64,000 nt of DNA from Streptomyces soli (GTDB taxonomy: Bacteria > Actinomycetota > Actinomycetes > Streptomycetales > Streptomycetaceae). Below, piece after piece: positions 16,401-28,567 of this stretch. The notes below the pieces were generated by a model, which was given only the letters and a program-made list of their open reading frames with translations, had not been told where the DNA came from and ran no database searches. Positions within the stretch are counted from its first letter, which is position 1; every line of letters starts with the position of its first letter. Location: NCBI RefSeq assembly GCF_003999195.1, contig NZ_RJVR01000253.1, forward strand, positions 1 to 64,000, written 5' to 3'. Both the position numbers and the translations under genes were made by a program.

Positions 16401-17027
16401 GTGTCCAGCAGCACTCTCCCCCTGCCTTCGGCGGGGGCACCCCCAACCATCGGCGTCCTCGCCCTCCAGGGCGACGTACGCGAGCATCTCGCCGCCCTCG
16501 CCGGGGCCGGCGCGCAGGCGCAGCCGGTGCGCCGCGCGGAGGAACTGGCCGAGGTCGACGGCCTGGTGATCCCCGGCGGCGAGTCCACCACCATGTCCAA
16601 GCTTGCGGTGATCTTCGGCCTGCTGGAGCCGCTCCGGGAGCGCATACGCGGCGGCATGCCCGCGTACGGCTCCTGTGCAGGCATGATCATGCTGGCGGAC
16701 AAGATCCTGGACGGCCGCGCCGACCAGGAGACCATCGGCGGCATCGACATGATCGTGCGCCGCAACGCCTTCGGGCGGCAGAACGAGTCCTTCGAGGCGG
16801 CTGTCGAGGTCACCGGCGTCGAGGGCGGTCCGGTCGAGGGTGTCTTCATCCGCGCGCCCTGGGTCGAGTCCACCGGCAGCGAGGTCGAGACCCTGGCCCG
16901 GCTCGACGACGGTACGGTCGTCGCCGTACGCCAGGGCTGTCTGCTCGCCACGTCCTTCCACCCGGAGCTGACGGGCGACCACCGGGTGCACCGGCTGTTC
17001 ACCGACATGGTGCGCGCCGCACGCTGA
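16401..17027 (+). CDS. pdxT: Pyridoxal 5'-phosphate synthase, glutaminase subunit
   Basis: The product is 208 aa and a class I glutamine amidotransferase. GGES is at residues 59-62, the nucleophile is C92 in YGSCAGM, and H187/E189 complete the triad (SFHPELT). It hydrolyses glutamine and channels ammonia to PdxS. The first 16 residues ([16 protein letters not shown]) are unlike the family, which normally starts within a few residues of IGVLALQGD. They are encoded by a copy of the palindromic repeat at 16411-16445. The start at GTG 16401 is the usual gene start; GAGAGG lies 14 bases upstream. Confidence 0.95.
   Translation: MSSSTLPLPSAGAPPTIGVLALQGDVREHLAALAGAGAQAQPVRRAEELAEVDGLVIPGGESTTMSKLAVIFGLLEPLRERIRGGMPAYGSCAGMIMLADKILDGRADQETIGGIDMIVRRNAFGRQNESFEAAVEVTGVEGGPVEGVFIRAPWVESTGSEVETLARLDDGTVVAVRQGCLLATSFHPELTGDHRVHRLFTDMVRAAR
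16411..16445 (+). repeat. Palindromic repeat copy inside the pdxT 5' end
   Basis: The stretch resembles the repeat at 14555-14590: the same CACTCTCCCCC start, a CCTTCGGC core and a GGGGGCACCCCC tail, shortened in the loop. It is in frame and adds roughly 12 residues after the start codon. Confidence 0.6.
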
Positions 17028-17088
17028 TGCGATCCCGGTAGGATCGCAACCGTTCGTTAAGCAATTGGTGACGTGAAGGAGACGGCGG

Positions 17089-17841
17089 ATGTCCGGCCAC
17101 TCTAAATGGGCTACGACGAAGCACAAGAAGGCCGTGATCGATGCCAAGCGCGGCAAGCTCTTCGCGAAGCTGATCAAGAACATCGAGGTCGCGGCCCGGA
17201 CCGGCGGTGCCGACCCGGACGGTAACCCGACCCTCTTCGACGCCATCCAGAAGGCCAAGAAGAGCTCGGTCCCGAACAAGAACATCGACAGCGCGGTCAA
17301 GCGCGGTGCGGGCCTCGAGGCCGGCGGCGCCGACTACCAGACGATCATGTACGAGGGCTACGGCCCCAACGGTGTCGCGGTGCTCATCGAGTGCCTCACC
17401 GACAACCGCAACCGCGCCGCCTCCGACGTCCGGGTCGCCATGACCCGCAACGGTGGTTCGATGGCCGACCCGGGCTCGGTGTCGTACCTCTTCAACCGCA
17501 AGGGCGTCGTCATCGTCCCCAAGGGCGAGCTCTCCGAGGACGACGTGCTCGGCGCGGTCCTCGACGCGGGCGCGGAGGAGGTCAACGACCTCGGTGAGTC
17601 CTACGAGGTGATCAGCGAGGCGACCGACCTGGTCCCGGTGCGCTCCGCGCTCCAGGAGGCGGGCATCGACTACGACTCGGCCGACGCCAACTTCCTCCCC
17701 ACCATGCAGGTGGAGCTCGACGAGGAGGGTGCGCGCAAGATCTTCAAGATGATCGACGCGCTGGAGGACAGCGACGACGTGCAGAACGTCTTCGCCAACT
17801 TCGACGTGAGCGACGAGGTCATGGAGAAGGTCGACGCCTGA
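17089..17841 (+). CDS. YebC/PmpR-family protein (translation or transcription factor)
   Basis: The product is 250 aa, full length. The N-terminus [20 protein letters not shown] is the family hallmark and the three-domain length is normal. YebC-type proteins were long annotated as transcription regulators next to ruvC; recent work links members to relief of ribosome stalling at proline runs. GAAGGAG precedes ATG 17089. A strong intrinsic terminator separates it from ruvC, so here it is not in the ruv operon. Confidence 0.93.
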   Translation: MSGHSKWATTKHKKAVIDAKRGKLFAKLIKNIEVAARTGGADPDGNPTLFDAIQKAKKSSVPNKNIDSAVKRGAGLEAGGADYQTIMYEGYGPNGVAVLIECLTDNRNRAASDVRVAMTRNGGSMADPGSVSYLFNRKGVVIVPKGELSEDDVLGAVLDAGAEEVNDLGESYEVISEATDLVPVRSALQEAGIDYDSADANFLPTMQVELDEEGARKIFKMIDALEDSDDVQNVFANFDVSDEVMEKVDA

Positions 17842-17863
17842 CGCGCGCTCGGCAGGACCGAAA

Positions 17864-17910
17864 CGGCGGGCCGGTGGGGATACATACCCACCGGCCCGCC
17901 GCCCCTTTTT
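17864..17910 (+). terminator. Intrinsic terminator after yebC
   Basis: Bases 17864-17878 pair perfectly with 17887-17901 (loop GATACATA), followed by a TTTTT run at 17906-17910. This is a classic rho-independent terminator. Confidence 0.92.
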
Positions 17911-18051
17911 GCGGCTAACCGCAGGTTGCTGCTGCGTAGCGCGGCACGGGGTGGGCCGATGGGACACACCTCAACCGGCCTGCCGTCATTGTCGGTGGCA
18001 CCCGATAGCCTGCGGGGACACATGTATTCGAGGGCGAGAAAAGGGGTGACC

Positions 18052-18567
18052 GTGCGTGTGCTCGGCGTGGACCCGGGGTTGACCCGGTGTGGCATCGGGG
18101 TGGTCGACGGCGCGCCGGGAAGACCCTTGCGAATGGCGGGAGTCGGGGTCGTACGGACTCCGGCCGACGCGCAGATCGGGGAGCGGCTGGTCCTGATCGA
18201 GCAGGGCATAGAGGCCTGGCTGGAGGAGTACCGGCCCGAATCCGTCGCCGTGGAGCGGGTGTTCAGCCAGCACAATGTCCGGACGGTCATGGGCACCGCC
18301 CAGGCCAGCGCCGTGGCGATGCTGTGCGCGGCGCGCCGCGGGCTGCCGGTGCATCTGCACACCCCAAGCGAGGTCAAGGCCGCTGTCACCGGCAGCGGCC
18401 GCGCCGAGAAGGCCCAGGTCGGCGCCATGGTGACCCGGCTGCTCCGGCTCGACGCGCCCCCCAAACCGGCCGACGCGGCCGACGCGCTGGCCCTCGCCAT
18501 CTGCCACATCTGGCGCGGCACCACCACCAACCGCCTTCAGCAGATCATCAAGGAGCACAGCAGGTGA
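18052..18567 (+). CDS. ruvC: Holliday junction endonuclease RuvC
   Basis: The product is 171 aa. All four catalytic acidic residues are present: D7 (GVDPG), E68 (VAVERVF), and D141 and D144 (DAADALA). It nicks Holliday junctions symmetrically after RuvAB branch migration. GTG 18052 is chosen since the family begins VRVLGVDPG and AAGGGG lies five bases upstream; GTG 18046 and ATG 18022 are in frame. The stop overlaps the ruvA GTG (GTGA). A TAGCCT -10-like element at 18006 has no clear -35. Confidence 0.95.
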   Translation: MRVLGVDPGLTRCGIGVVDGAPGRPLRMAGVGVVRTPADAQIGERLVLIEQGIEAWLEEYRPESVAVERVFSQHNVRTVMGTAQASAVAMLCAARRGLPVHLHTPSEVKAAVTGSGRAEKAQVGAMVTRLLRLDAPPKPADAADALALAICHIWRGTTTNRLQQIIKEHSR

Positions 18568-19175
18568 TCGCCTTCGTCAGCGGCCCCGTCGCCGCCCTCG
18601 CCCCCGACACCGCCGTCATCGAGGTCGGCGGCATCGGCATGGCCGTCCAGTGCGCCCCGAACACACTGGCCACGTTGCGGATCGGCGAGCCCGCGAAGCT
18701 CGCCACCTCGCTGGTCGTACGGGAGGACTCGCTCACCCTCTACGGCTTCGCGGACGACGACGAGCGGCAGGTCTTCGAGCTGCTGCAGACCGCCAGCGGT
18801 GTCGGCCCCCGGCTCGCGCAGGCGATGCTCGCCGTCCACAGCCCGGACGGGCTTCGCATGGCCGTGGCCACCGGCGACGAGAAAGCGCTCATCTCCGTCC
18901 CCGGCATCGGCAAGAAGGGTGCCCAGAAGCTGCTGATCGAGCTGAAGGACCGGCTCGGCGCCCCCGTCGGCCCCTCCGCCGCCCGCCCGGCGACGGCCGC
19001 CGGCCCCGCGTCGTGGGCCGAGCAGCTGCACGCCGCCCTTATCGGCCTCGGCTACGCACCCCGTGAGGCCGAGGACGCCGTGGCCGCCGTGACCCCGCAG
19101 GCCGAGGCTGCCGCCGAGCCCAATGTCGGCGCCCTGCTCCGGGCAGCCCTGCAGACTCTGAACCGCGCCCGCTGA
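18564..19175 (+). CDS. ruvA: Holliday junction DNA-binding protein RuvA
   Basis: The product is 203 aa. It has an N-terminal OB domain (residues 1-62), two helix-hairpin-helix motifs ([14 protein letters not shown] and [14 protein letters not shown]), a flexible Pro/Ala linker and a C-terminal RuvB-contacting domain ([15 protein letters not shown]). It forms the tetramer that holds the junction. It starts inside the ruvC stop, so the two are translationally coupled; ruvB follows 17 bp later. Confidence 0.96.
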   Translation: MIAFVSGPVAALAPDTAVIEVGGIGMAVQCAPNTLATLRIGEPAKLATSLVVREDSLTLYGFADDDERQVFELLQTASGVGPRLAQAMLAVHSPDGLRMAVATGDEKALISVPGIGKKGAQKLLIELKDRLGAPVGPSAARPATAAGPASWAEQLHAALIGLGYAPREAEDAVAAVTPQAEAAAEPNVGALLRAALQTLNRAR

Positions 19176-19192
19176 CCGTAAGGCAAAGCCAA

Positions 19193-20242
19193 GTGAACTG
19201 GGACGACACCGACCGCATCGTGGCGGCAGCCGCCGACGGCGAGGACCAGGCCGTCGATGCGGCCCTGCGGCCGAAGGACCTGGGCGAGTTCGTCGGCCAG
19301 GAGCGGGTCAGGGAACAGCTCGACCTCGTCCTCAAGGCCGCCCGGGCGCGCGGTGCCACCGCCGACCACGTCCTGCTCTCCGGCGCGCCCGGCCTCGGCA
19401 AGACCACCCTCTCCATGATCATCGCAGCCGAGATGGGCGCCCCCATCCGGATCACGTCCGGCCCCGCCATCCAGCACGCCGGCGACCTCGCCGCCATCCT
19501 GTCCTCACTCGCCGAGGGCGAGGTGCTCTTTCTCGACGAGATCCACCGGATGTCCCGGCCGGCCGAGGAGATGCTCTACATGGCCATGGAGGACTTCCGG
19601 GTCGACGTCATCGTCGGCAAGGGCCCCGGCGCCACCGCCATCCCGCTCGAACTTCCGCCGTTCACCCTGGTCGGCGCCACCACCAGGGCCGGACTGCTGC
19701 CGCCCCCGCTCCGGGACCGCTTCGGATTCACCGGGCACATGGAGTTCTACGCTCCCGCCGAGCTGGAGCGCGTCATCCACCGCTCCGCCCGCCTCCTCGA
19801 CGTCGACATCCAGCCGGACGGCGCCGCCGAGATCGCCGGCCGCTCCCGCGGCACCCCCCGTATCGCCAACCGCCTGCTGCGCCGCGTACGGGACTACGCC
19901 CAGGTCAAGGCCGACGGCATCATCACCCAGGAGATCGCCTCCCAGGCCCTCAAGATCTATGAGGTGGATGCCCGCGGCCTGGACCGGCTTGACCGCGCGG
20001 TGCTGCACGCCCTGCTCAAGCTGTTCGGCGGGGGGCCCGTGGGGTTGTCGACACTGGCGGTGGCGGTGGGGGAGGAGCGCGAGACGGTGGAGGAGGTGGC
20101 CGAGCCCTTCCTGGTGCGCGAGGGACTGCTCGCCCGCACTCCCCGTGGCCGGATCGCTACCCCCGCGGCCTGGTCGCACCTGGGCCTTGTACCCCCCCAG
20201 CAGGGCGGAGGGCCCGGGCAACAGGGGCTGTTCGGCCCTTGA
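19193..20242 (+). CDS. ruvB: Holliday junction branch-migration ATPase RuvB
   Basis: The product is 349 aa. Walker A is GAPGLGKT (64-71), Walker B is LFLDEIHR (D115, E116), and sensor and arginine-finger regions follow, including VGATTRAG and the winged-helix C-domain. It drives branch migration as a hexamer on RuvA. GTG 19193 starts VNWDD, as in relatives. The C-terminal tail is Gly/Gln/Pro-rich. The ribosome binding site is weak, so coupling to ruvA is likely. Confidence 0.96.
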   Translation: MNWDDTDRIVAAAADGEDQAVDAALRPKDLGEFVGQERVREQLDLVLKAARARGATADHVLLSGAPGLGKTTLSMIIAAEMGAPIRITSGPAIQHAGDLAAILSSLAEGEVLFLDEIHRMSRPAEEMLYMAMEDFRVDVIVGKGPGATAIPLELPPFTLVGATTRAGLLPPPLRDRFGFTGHMEFYAPAELERVIHRSARLLDVDIQPDGAAEIAGRSRGTPRIANRLLRRVRDYAQVKADGIITQEIASQALKIYEVDARGLDRLDRAVLHALLKLFGGGPVGLSTLAVAVGEERETVEEVAEPFLVREGLLARTPRGRIATPAAWSHLGLVPPQQGGGPGQQGLFGP

Positions 20243-20289
20243 CGGCGGGGGGACTCGCCGTCGCCGGAACCGCAGTGCCATGCTGGGCG

Positions 20290-20319
20290 TTGTTCCACCG
20301 GCGAGCCAGCGCTTAGACT
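20290..20319 (+). promoter_or_regulatory. Probable housekeeping promoter for yajC-secDF
   Basis: TTGTTC (20290-20295) and TAGACT (20314-20319) are spaced by 18 bp, close to the Streptomyces HrdB consensus. It lies about 90 bp before the yajC start, in the gap after ruvB. Confidence 0.5.
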
Positions 20320-20407
20320 CCGCCGACGTCGTTCCTACCGGAGCGGCACCCACATCCCCGTATACCAGGCCGGTTCACCCGCGGCCGCGTGAAGGATCGT
20401 CCAGACC

Positions 20408-20845
20408 GTGAGTATTCAGTTTCTCTTCCTGATCGTCGTCATGTTCGGCGCCATGTTCCTCATGACCCGGTCCGCGAAGAACAAGCAGCGCCAGGCCGCC
20501 GACATGCGCAACAAGCTGGAGCCGGGCACCGGCGTCCGCACGATCGGCGGTATGTACGCCGTGGTGAAGGAGGTCCACGACGACACGGTCCTCCTGCAGC
20601 TCGCGGACGGTGTTCACGCGCACTTCGCCAAGAACGCGATCGGCGCGGTCCTGGACCAGGCTGAGTACAACCGCGTCGTGCATGGCATAGAGCCGGCCGA
20701 GGCCGGCGAGGCTGACGAGCCTCACGAGACGGAGGCCGAGGCCGGGACCGAGGCCGAGGGGGACGACCGCATCGACCTCAGCAAGTCCGCGGATGACGAG
20801 CACCCGGAGGACGGCCCGAAGACGGACGGAACCGACTCCAAGTAG
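20408..20845 (+). CDS. yajC: Preprotein translocase accessory protein YajC
   Basis: The product is 145 aa. One N-terminal membrane helix (residues 3-20) is followed by the conserved GTGVRTIGGMYAVVKEVHDD segment. The C-terminal 50 residues are an acidic tail rich in Glu, Asp and Ala, as in other Streptomyces YajC. It associates with SecDF at the translocon. The start is GTG 20408. secD begins about 90 bp downstream. Confidence 0.92.
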   Translation: MSIQFLFLIVVMFGAMFLMTRSAKNKQRQAADMRNKLEPGTGVRTIGGMYAVVKEVHDDTVLLQLADGVHAHFAKNAIGAVLDQAEYNRVVHGIEPAEAGEADEPHETEAEAGTEAEGDDRIDLSKSADDEHPEDGPKTDGTDSK

Positions 20846-20938
20846 CACTTGGGTCCGATTCACGTCCGCACGACACTTCGTTGCCGCCCCTGCCGTGCGC
20901 GCAGGCTCAGGGGCGGTTGGACAGGGAGAAACGAGAAG

Positions 20939-22705
20939 GTGGCAGCACCCAAGAAGGGCCGCAGGTCCTCGGGGAGTCAGGGGTACCCCGGGCGGGCTCT
21001 GGCAGCGATCCTGCTGGCCATGGTGGCGCTGACCGGGGGGATGTTCCTCTCCGGTCACACCACGCCACGGCTGGGCATCGACCTCGCCGGTGGTACGAGC
21101 ATCACGCTGACGGCCAAGAGCAACCAGCCCAATGCGATCAACAAGACCAACATGAACACCGCGGTGGACATCATCAACCGCCGGGTCAATGGTCTTGGTG
21201 TCTCGGAAGCCGAGGTTCAGACCCAGGGCAGCAACAACATCATCGTCAACATCCCCAAGGGCACGAACTCCAAGCAGGCCGAGGAGCAGGTCGGCACCAC
21301 CGCCCAGCTCTACTTCCGGCCGGTGCTCGCCATGGCGGCCAACACCTCGGCCTCCGCTTCGGCGTCACCCTCCGCCAGTGCCTCGGGCTCGGCCTCGCCG
21401 TCCGCTTCGGCCTCGCCGTCCGCCAAGTCCACGTCGTCGGCCTCCGCCGCGCCCTCCGCGAGCTCCACCAAGCAGGGCCGCGCCGTCACCGACGGCCTGA
21501 AGGCGGCCTCGGCCACGGCCTCCGCTTCCGCCTCCGCCACGCCCCCGGCTTCCCCCTCGCCGAGCGCCAGCGCCACCGCGAGCACGGGCACGCTGGACAC
21601 CTCGATCCCGAACGACCTGGCAACGAAGTTCACCGCGCTGGACTGCTCCAACGCCAAGGAGCGCGCGAACCTCAACCTGAACGCCAAGCCGACCGACAAG
21701 ATCGTCGCGTGCAGCCAGGACGGCACGGAGAAGTACATCCTCGGCGTCTCCGCGGTCGACGGGAAGAACGTCAGTAAGGCAAGCTCCGGCTATGACACCC
21801 AGCAGGGCAACGGCTGGATCGTCACCCTGTCCTTCGACGGCACCGGCTCCAAGGATTTCTCGAAGATCACCTCGCAGCTGTCCCAGCAGACCGACCCGAA
21901 CAACCGGTTCGCCATCACGCTGGACAACGAGGTCGTCTCCGCCCCCTCGGTGACCACCACGCTCAGCGGCAGCGCCGAGATCTACGGCAGCTTCACCCAG
22001 ACGAGCGCCGAGGACTTGTCCAACGTCCTGTCGTACGGCTCCCTGCCGTTGACCTTCGACAAGTCCGACGTCACCACCGTCTCCCCGGCGGTCGGCGGTG
22101 AGCAGTTGCACGGTGGCCTCATCGCCGGCGCGGTGGGTCTCGCTCTCGTCGTGCTCTACCTGCTGGCGTACTACCGCGGCCTGAGCTTTGTCGCCGTCCT
22201 CAGCCTCGTGGTCTCGGCGGCCCTGACGTACACGATCATGGCTCTGCTCGGTCCGGCCATCGGCTTCGCGCTGAACCTGCCGGCGGTCTGCGGCGCCATC
22301 GTGGCCATCGGTATCACCGCAGACTCCTTCATCGTGTTCTTCGAACGCATCCGTGACGAGCTGCGCGAGGGCCGCTCGCTGCAGCCCGCCGTGGCCCGTG
22401 GCTGGCCGCGCGCCCGGCGCACGATCCTCGTGTCGGACTTCGTGTCCTTCCTGTCTGCGGCCGTGCTGTTCGTCGTCTCGGTCAGCAAGGTGCAGGGCTT
22501 CGCCTTCACCCTCGGCCTGACCACGCTGCTCGACGTCGCCGTGGTGTTCCTGTTCACCAAGCCGCTGATGACGATCCTGGCTCGCAGGAAGTTCTACGCG
22601 AGCGGCCACCCCTGGTCCGGGCTCGACCCGCGCGCGCTGGGGGTCCAGCCCCCGCTGCGCCGCGTCCGCCGTCCGGCAGCACGATCCGAAGTCAAGGAGG
22701 CCTGA
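20939..22705 (+). CDS. secD: Protein translocase subunit SecD
   Basis: The product is 588 aa. The order is: first membrane helix (residues 20-40), LGIDLAGGTSI, the large periplasmic-type domain, and five further helices in the C-terminal third, with GITADSFIVFFERIRDEL in the conserved region. An Ala/Ser/Pro low-complexity insert of about 80 residues (roughly 138-220) splits the first extracytoplasmic domain. SecDF uses the proton gradient to pull exported proteins. GTG 20939 (VAAPKKGRRS) has a GGGAG and GAGAAG upstream. The stop overlaps the secF ATG. Confidence 0.96.
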   Translation: MAAPKKGRRSSGSQGYPGRALAAILLAMVALTGGMFLSGHTTPRLGIDLAGGTSITLTAKSNQPNAINKTNMNTAVDIINRRVNGLGVSEAEVQTQGSNNIIVNIPKGTNSKQAEEQVGTTAQLYFRPVLAMAANTSASASASPSASASGSASPSASASPSAKSTSSASAAPSASSTKQGRAVTDGLKAASATASASASATPPASPSPSASATASTGTLDTSIPNDLATKFTALDCSNAKERANLNLNAKPTDKIVACSQDGTEKYILGVSAVDGKNVSKASSGYDTQQGNGWIVTLSFDGTGSKDFSKITSQLSQQTDPNNRFAITLDNEVVSAPSVTTTLSGSAEIYGSFTQTSAEDLSNVLSYGSLPLTFDKSDVTTVSPAVGGEQLHGGLIAGAVGLALVVLYLLAYYRGLSFVAVLSLVVSAALTYTIMALLGPAIGFALNLPAVCGAIVAIGITADSFIVFFERIRDELREGRSLQPAVARGWPRARRTILVSDFVSFLSAAVLFVVSVSKVQGFAFTLGLTTLLDVAVVFLFTKPLMTILARRKFYASGHPWSGLDPRALGVQPPLRRVRRPAARSEVKEA

Positions 22706-23844
22706 TGTCCCGGCTCGGTAATCTCGGGCACCGCCTGCACCGGGGCGAGGTCGCCTACGACTTCGTGGGCAAGCGCCGGCTCTGGTACGGCGTTTCGATC
22801 CTGATCACCCTCGTTGCGGTCATCGGCCTCGTGGTGAACGGACTCAAGCTCAGCATCGAGTTCTCCGGCGGCGCGGTCTTCACCACGCCGAAGTCCTCGC
22901 TGTCGGTCAGCGAGGTCCAGAACAAGATCGCCGGCGACACGGGCTCCAGCACCGCCGTCGTGCAGAAGCTGGGCACGGGCAGCCTCCGTATCCAGATCAG
23001 CGACGTCGGCACCGCTGAGGCCGCGCAGATCCAGTCGAAGATCGCCACGGATCTGGGTCTGAAGTCGCAGGACATCAACGAGCAGGTTGTCGGCCCGAGC
23101 TGGGGCCAGGAGATCTCCAACAAGGCCATCGAGGGCCTGGTGATCTTCATGATCCTGGTGACGATCTACCTCGCGATCGCCTTCGAGTGGCGCAAGGCCG
23201 TCGCGGCGGTGATCGCCCTCATCCACGACCTCACGATCACCGTCGGCGTGTACGCCATCGTCGGCTTCGAGGTCAGCCCCGGCACCGTCATCGGTCTGCT
23301 GACCGTCCTCGGTTACTCCCTCTACGACACCGTCGTCGTCTTCGACGGTCTCAAGGAGACCACCAAGGACATCACCAAGCAGAACCGCTTCACGTACAGC
23401 GAGCTCGCCAACCGCAGCCTCAACCAGACCCTGGTGCGTTCCATCAACACCACGGTCGTGGCCTTGCTGCCGGTCGCTGCGCTGCTGTTCGTCGGTGGCG
23501 GCCTGCTCGGCGCGGGCATGCTCAACGACATCGCCCTGTCGCTGTTCGTCGGCCTCGCGGCCGGTGCTTACTCCTCGATCTTCATCGCCACCCCGCTGGT
23601 CGCGGACCTCAAGGAGCGCGACCCGGAGATCAAGGCGCTCAAGAAGCGCGTCCTCGCCAAGCGTGCCGCCGACGCCCGCAAGGCCGAGACGGCTACCGAC
23701 GAGCCGCAGGACGCCGACCAGGCGGACGACGACGAAGAGGCGGAGGGCGCGCACCCCGCGGCCGCCGGGGCTGTCAGCGGGCAGCGGAACCAGCCCGCCT
23801 CGCGCAGCCGCAGCAAGAACCGCCCCTCCGGCAAGCGCCGCTGA
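22705..23844 (+). CDS. secF: Protein translocase subunit SecF
   Basis: The product is 379 aa. It has a first helix (YGVSILITLVAVIGLVVNG), the SecF signature IEFSGGAVF, then a cluster of helices with TVLGYSLYDTVVVFDGLKE. The final 80 residues are a charged cytosolic tail ending in RSKNRPSGKRR. It pairs with SecD; ATG 22705 shares its A with the secD stop (TGATG), and AAGGAGG lies just upstream. Confidence 0.96.
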   Translation: MSRLGNLGHRLHRGEVAYDFVGKRRLWYGVSILITLVAVIGLVVNGLKLSIEFSGGAVFTTPKSSLSVSEVQNKIAGDTGSSTAVVQKLGTGSLRIQISDVGTAEAAQIQSKIATDLGLKSQDINEQVVGPSWGQEISNKAIEGLVIFMILVTIYLAIAFEWRKAVAAVIALIHDLTITVGVYAIVGFEVSPGTVIGLLTVLGYSLYDTVVVFDGLKETTKDITKQNRFTYSELANRSLNQTLVRSINTTVVALLPVAALLFVGGGLLGAGMLNDIALSLFVGLAAGAYSSIFIATPLVADLKERDPEIKALKKRVLAKRAADARKAETATDEPQDADQADDDEEAEGAHPAAAGAVSGQRNQPASRSRSKNRPSGKRR

Positions 23845-23874
23845 GGCACGAAGCAACACAGCAAGGAAACTGAG

Positions 23875-24435
23875 ATGACCACGACGGACGCAGCCCCGGA
23901 CGAACTGCGCAGCCTGCTGCTCAGCCGCATCCGGGATGTGCCCGACTACCCGACGCCGGGCGTGATGTTCAAGGACATCACCCCGCTGCTCGCCGACCCC
24001 ATCGCGTTCAACGCGCTGGTGGACGCCCTGGCCGCGCTCGCCGCGCGGCACGGCGCGGACAAGGTCGTCGGTCTGGAGGCGCGCGGATTCATCCTCGCCG
24101 CCCCCGCCGCTGCCCGGGCGGGCCTCGGCTTCGTACCCGTACGCAAGGCCGGAAAGCTGCCCGGGGCGACCCTCGGGCGGGCGTACGAGCTGGAGTACGG
24201 CACCGCCGAGATCGAGGTGCACCAGGACGCCTTCACCGCCGGCGACCGGGTGCTGGTCATCGACGACGTGCTCGCCACCGGCGGCACCGCCGAGGCGTCC
24301 CTCGAACTGGTCCGCCGCAGCGGCGCCCAGGTCGCGGGGGTCGCGGTGCTGCTGGAGCTGGGCTTCCTCGGCGGGCGGGCGCGACTGGCGCCGGCCCTCG
24401 ACGGGGCCCCGCTGGAGGCACTGATCTCCATCTGA
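23875..24435 (+). CDS. apt: Adenine phosphoribosyltransferase
   Basis: The product is 186 aa. The PRPP-binding loop is VLVIDDVLATGGTA, with the flexible hood and adenine-site segment GLEARGFILAAP earlier. It converts adenine and PRPP to AMP for purine salvage. It sits 30 bp after secF and is followed by a terminator, then rel; the secDF-apt-rel order is widely kept in actinobacteria. Confidence 0.95.
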   Translation: MTTTDAAPDELRSLLLSRIRDVPDYPTPGVMFKDITPLLADPIAFNALVDALAALAARHGADKVVGLEARGFILAAPAAARAGLGFVPVRKAGKLPGATLGRAYELEYGTAEIEVHQDAFTAGDRVLVIDDVLATGGTAEASLELVRRSGAQVAGVAVLLELGFLGGRARLAPALDGAPLEALISI

Positions 24436-24451
24436 GGCAGGCAGCGGAAGG

Positions 24452-24483
24452 AGAGGCGGGTCCACCACGGACCCGCCTCTTTC
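24452..24483 (+). terminator. apt terminator
   Basis: Bases 24452-24463 pair with 24469-24480, with a loop of five bases and a short TTT after the stem. Confidence 0.75.
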
Positions 24484-24583
24484 CGTTGGGACAGCCGTTG
24501 CGCGGGGGACAGACGGGGGACAGGACGCGATGATGGCCACCGGATCAGTACCATGGTGTCTCGGACCCCCTTGAGGAGTGCCC

Positions 24584-27025
<2,442 letters not shown>

Positions 27026-27058
27026 CGACGTAGCGACGTACGAAGAAAACGACGCAAG

Positions 27059-27098
27059 AAAGCGGCCCCCGGCACGAAGCCGTGCCGGGGGCCGCTTT
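27059..27098. terminator. Bidirectional terminator between rel and the DUF349 gene
   Basis: Bases 27059-27076 pair perfectly with 27081-27098 (18 bp, loop AAGC). The stem has A-rich and T-rich ends, so it can work for both convergent genes. Confidence 0.9.
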
Positions 27099-27112
27099 TG
27101 CTACTTCCGGCT

Positions 27113-28342
27113 TCAGCCGCCGAACTCCTGCAGCCCCTTCAGAGCCTGGTCAAGCAGCGCCTGGCGCCCCTCGAGCTCCCGGGCGAGCTTGTCCGCCTTC
27201 GCGGTGTTGCCCGCGGCACGAGCCGCCTCGACCTGCCCGGCCAGCTTGTCCACGGCCGCCTGGAGCTGCCCGGTGAGCCCGGCAGCCCGTGCGCGGGCCT
27301 CCGGGTTCGTACGGCGCCACTCGGTCTCCTCGGCCTCCTGGATCGCCCGCTCGACCGCGTGCATCCGGGCCTCGATCTTCGGCCGGGCGTCGCGCGGGAC
27401 GTGGCCGATGGCCTCCCAGCGCTCGTTGATCGTCCGGAACGCCGCGCGGGCGCCCTTGAGATCGGACACCGGAAGAAGCTTCTCGGCCTCGATGGCCAGC
27501 TCCTCCTTGCCGGCCATATTCTCCCGCTGCTCCACGTCCCGCTCGGCGAAGACCTCGGAGCGCGCCGCGAAGAAGACGTCCTGCGCACCGCGGAAACGGT
27601 TCCACAAATCGTCCTCGGCCTCGCGCTGTGCGCGCCCGGCGGCCTTCCAGTCGTTCATCAGCTCACGGTAGCGGGCGGCGGTCGGGCCCCAGTCGGTGGA
27701 GCCGGACAGCGACTGCGCCTCCTCGACCAGCTTCTCCTTGGTGCGCCGCGCCTCCTCGCGCTGGGCGTCCAGCGAGGCGAAGTGCGCCTTGCGGCGCTTG
27801 GAGAAGACCGAGCGGGCGTGGCTGAAGCGGTGCCACAGCTCGTCGTCGGTCTTGCGGTCCAGACGCGGCAGGCCCTTCCAGGTGTCCACCAGCGCGCGCA
27901 GCCGCTCACCGGCCGACCGCCACTGCTCGCTCTCCGCGAGCTGCTCGGCCTCGACGACCAGCTGCTCCTTGGAGTGCTTGGCCTCGTCGGTCTGCTTGGC
28001 CTTGGCGGCCTTGCGCTCCTCGCGGCGGGAGTCCACCAGGCCGACCAGCGCGTCGAGCCGCTTGGACAGCGCCTCCAGGTCGCCCACCGCGTGTGCGCCG
28101 TCCACCGAGGCACGCAGGTGCTCGATGGCGGTCAGCGCGTCCTTCGGGGCGAGATCGGTGGTACGCACCCGGCGCTCGAGGAGGCCGATCTCAACGACGA
28201 GGCCTTCGTACTTGCGCTCGAAGTAGGCCAGCGCCTCCTCGGGAGAGCCTGCCTGCCACGAACCGACCTCCCGCTCGCCCTCGGCCGTACGCACGTACAC
28301 GGTCCCCGTCTCGTCGACGCGGCCCCACGGGTCGCTGCTCAC
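27113..28342 (-). CDS. DUF349-repeat coiled-coil protein
   Basis: The product is 409 aa. Several DUF349 repeats are visible as units containing DTWKGLPRLDRKTDDELWHR, NDWKAAGRAQREAEDDLWNR and ERWEAIGHVPRD, each a three-helix segment. The rest is charged coiled coil with a Leu/Ala/Lys-rich C-terminus. No signal peptide or membrane helix is seen. The function is unknown. GTG 28342 follows GAGGAGG. It is monocistronic, convergent with rel across a shared terminator. Confidence 0.85.
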   Translation of the reverse strand: MSSDPWGRVDETGTVYVRTAEGEREVGSWQAGSPEEALAYFERKYEGLVVEIGLLERRVRTTDLAPKDALTAIEHLRASVDGAHAVGDLEALSKRLDALVGLVDSRREERKAAKAKQTDEAKHSKEQLVVEAEQLAESEQWRSAGERLRALVDTWKGLPRLDRKTDDELWHRFSHARSVFSKRRKAHFASLDAQREEARRTKEKLVEEAQSLSGSTDWGPTAARYRELMNDWKAAGRAQREAEDDLWNRFRGAQDVFFAARSEVFAERDVEQRENMAGKEELAIEAEKLLPVSDLKGARAAFRTINERWEAIGHVPRDARPKIEARMHAVERAIQEAEETEWRRTNPEARARAAGLTGQLQAAVDKLAGQVEAARAAGNTAKADKLARELEGRQALLDQALKGLQEFGG

Positions 28343-28567
28343 GGCAGCCTCCTCACCTGATGCCCGGCTGTCGGATGGGACCCCGGGCATCTTCCACAGT
28401 TTCATCCTGCCAGGGCCACGCCATGGCAGGTCCGGTGCGCCGCTGAAACTCCTCAGAGCCGGCGCACGCACCCTATACAACCGCCAACATAGGCGACCGG
28501 TACCCCGGCTGTCCGTATCCCGCACAGGCGAAATTCACGAACGGTCGGGGCCGGGGCGCCACTGCGG

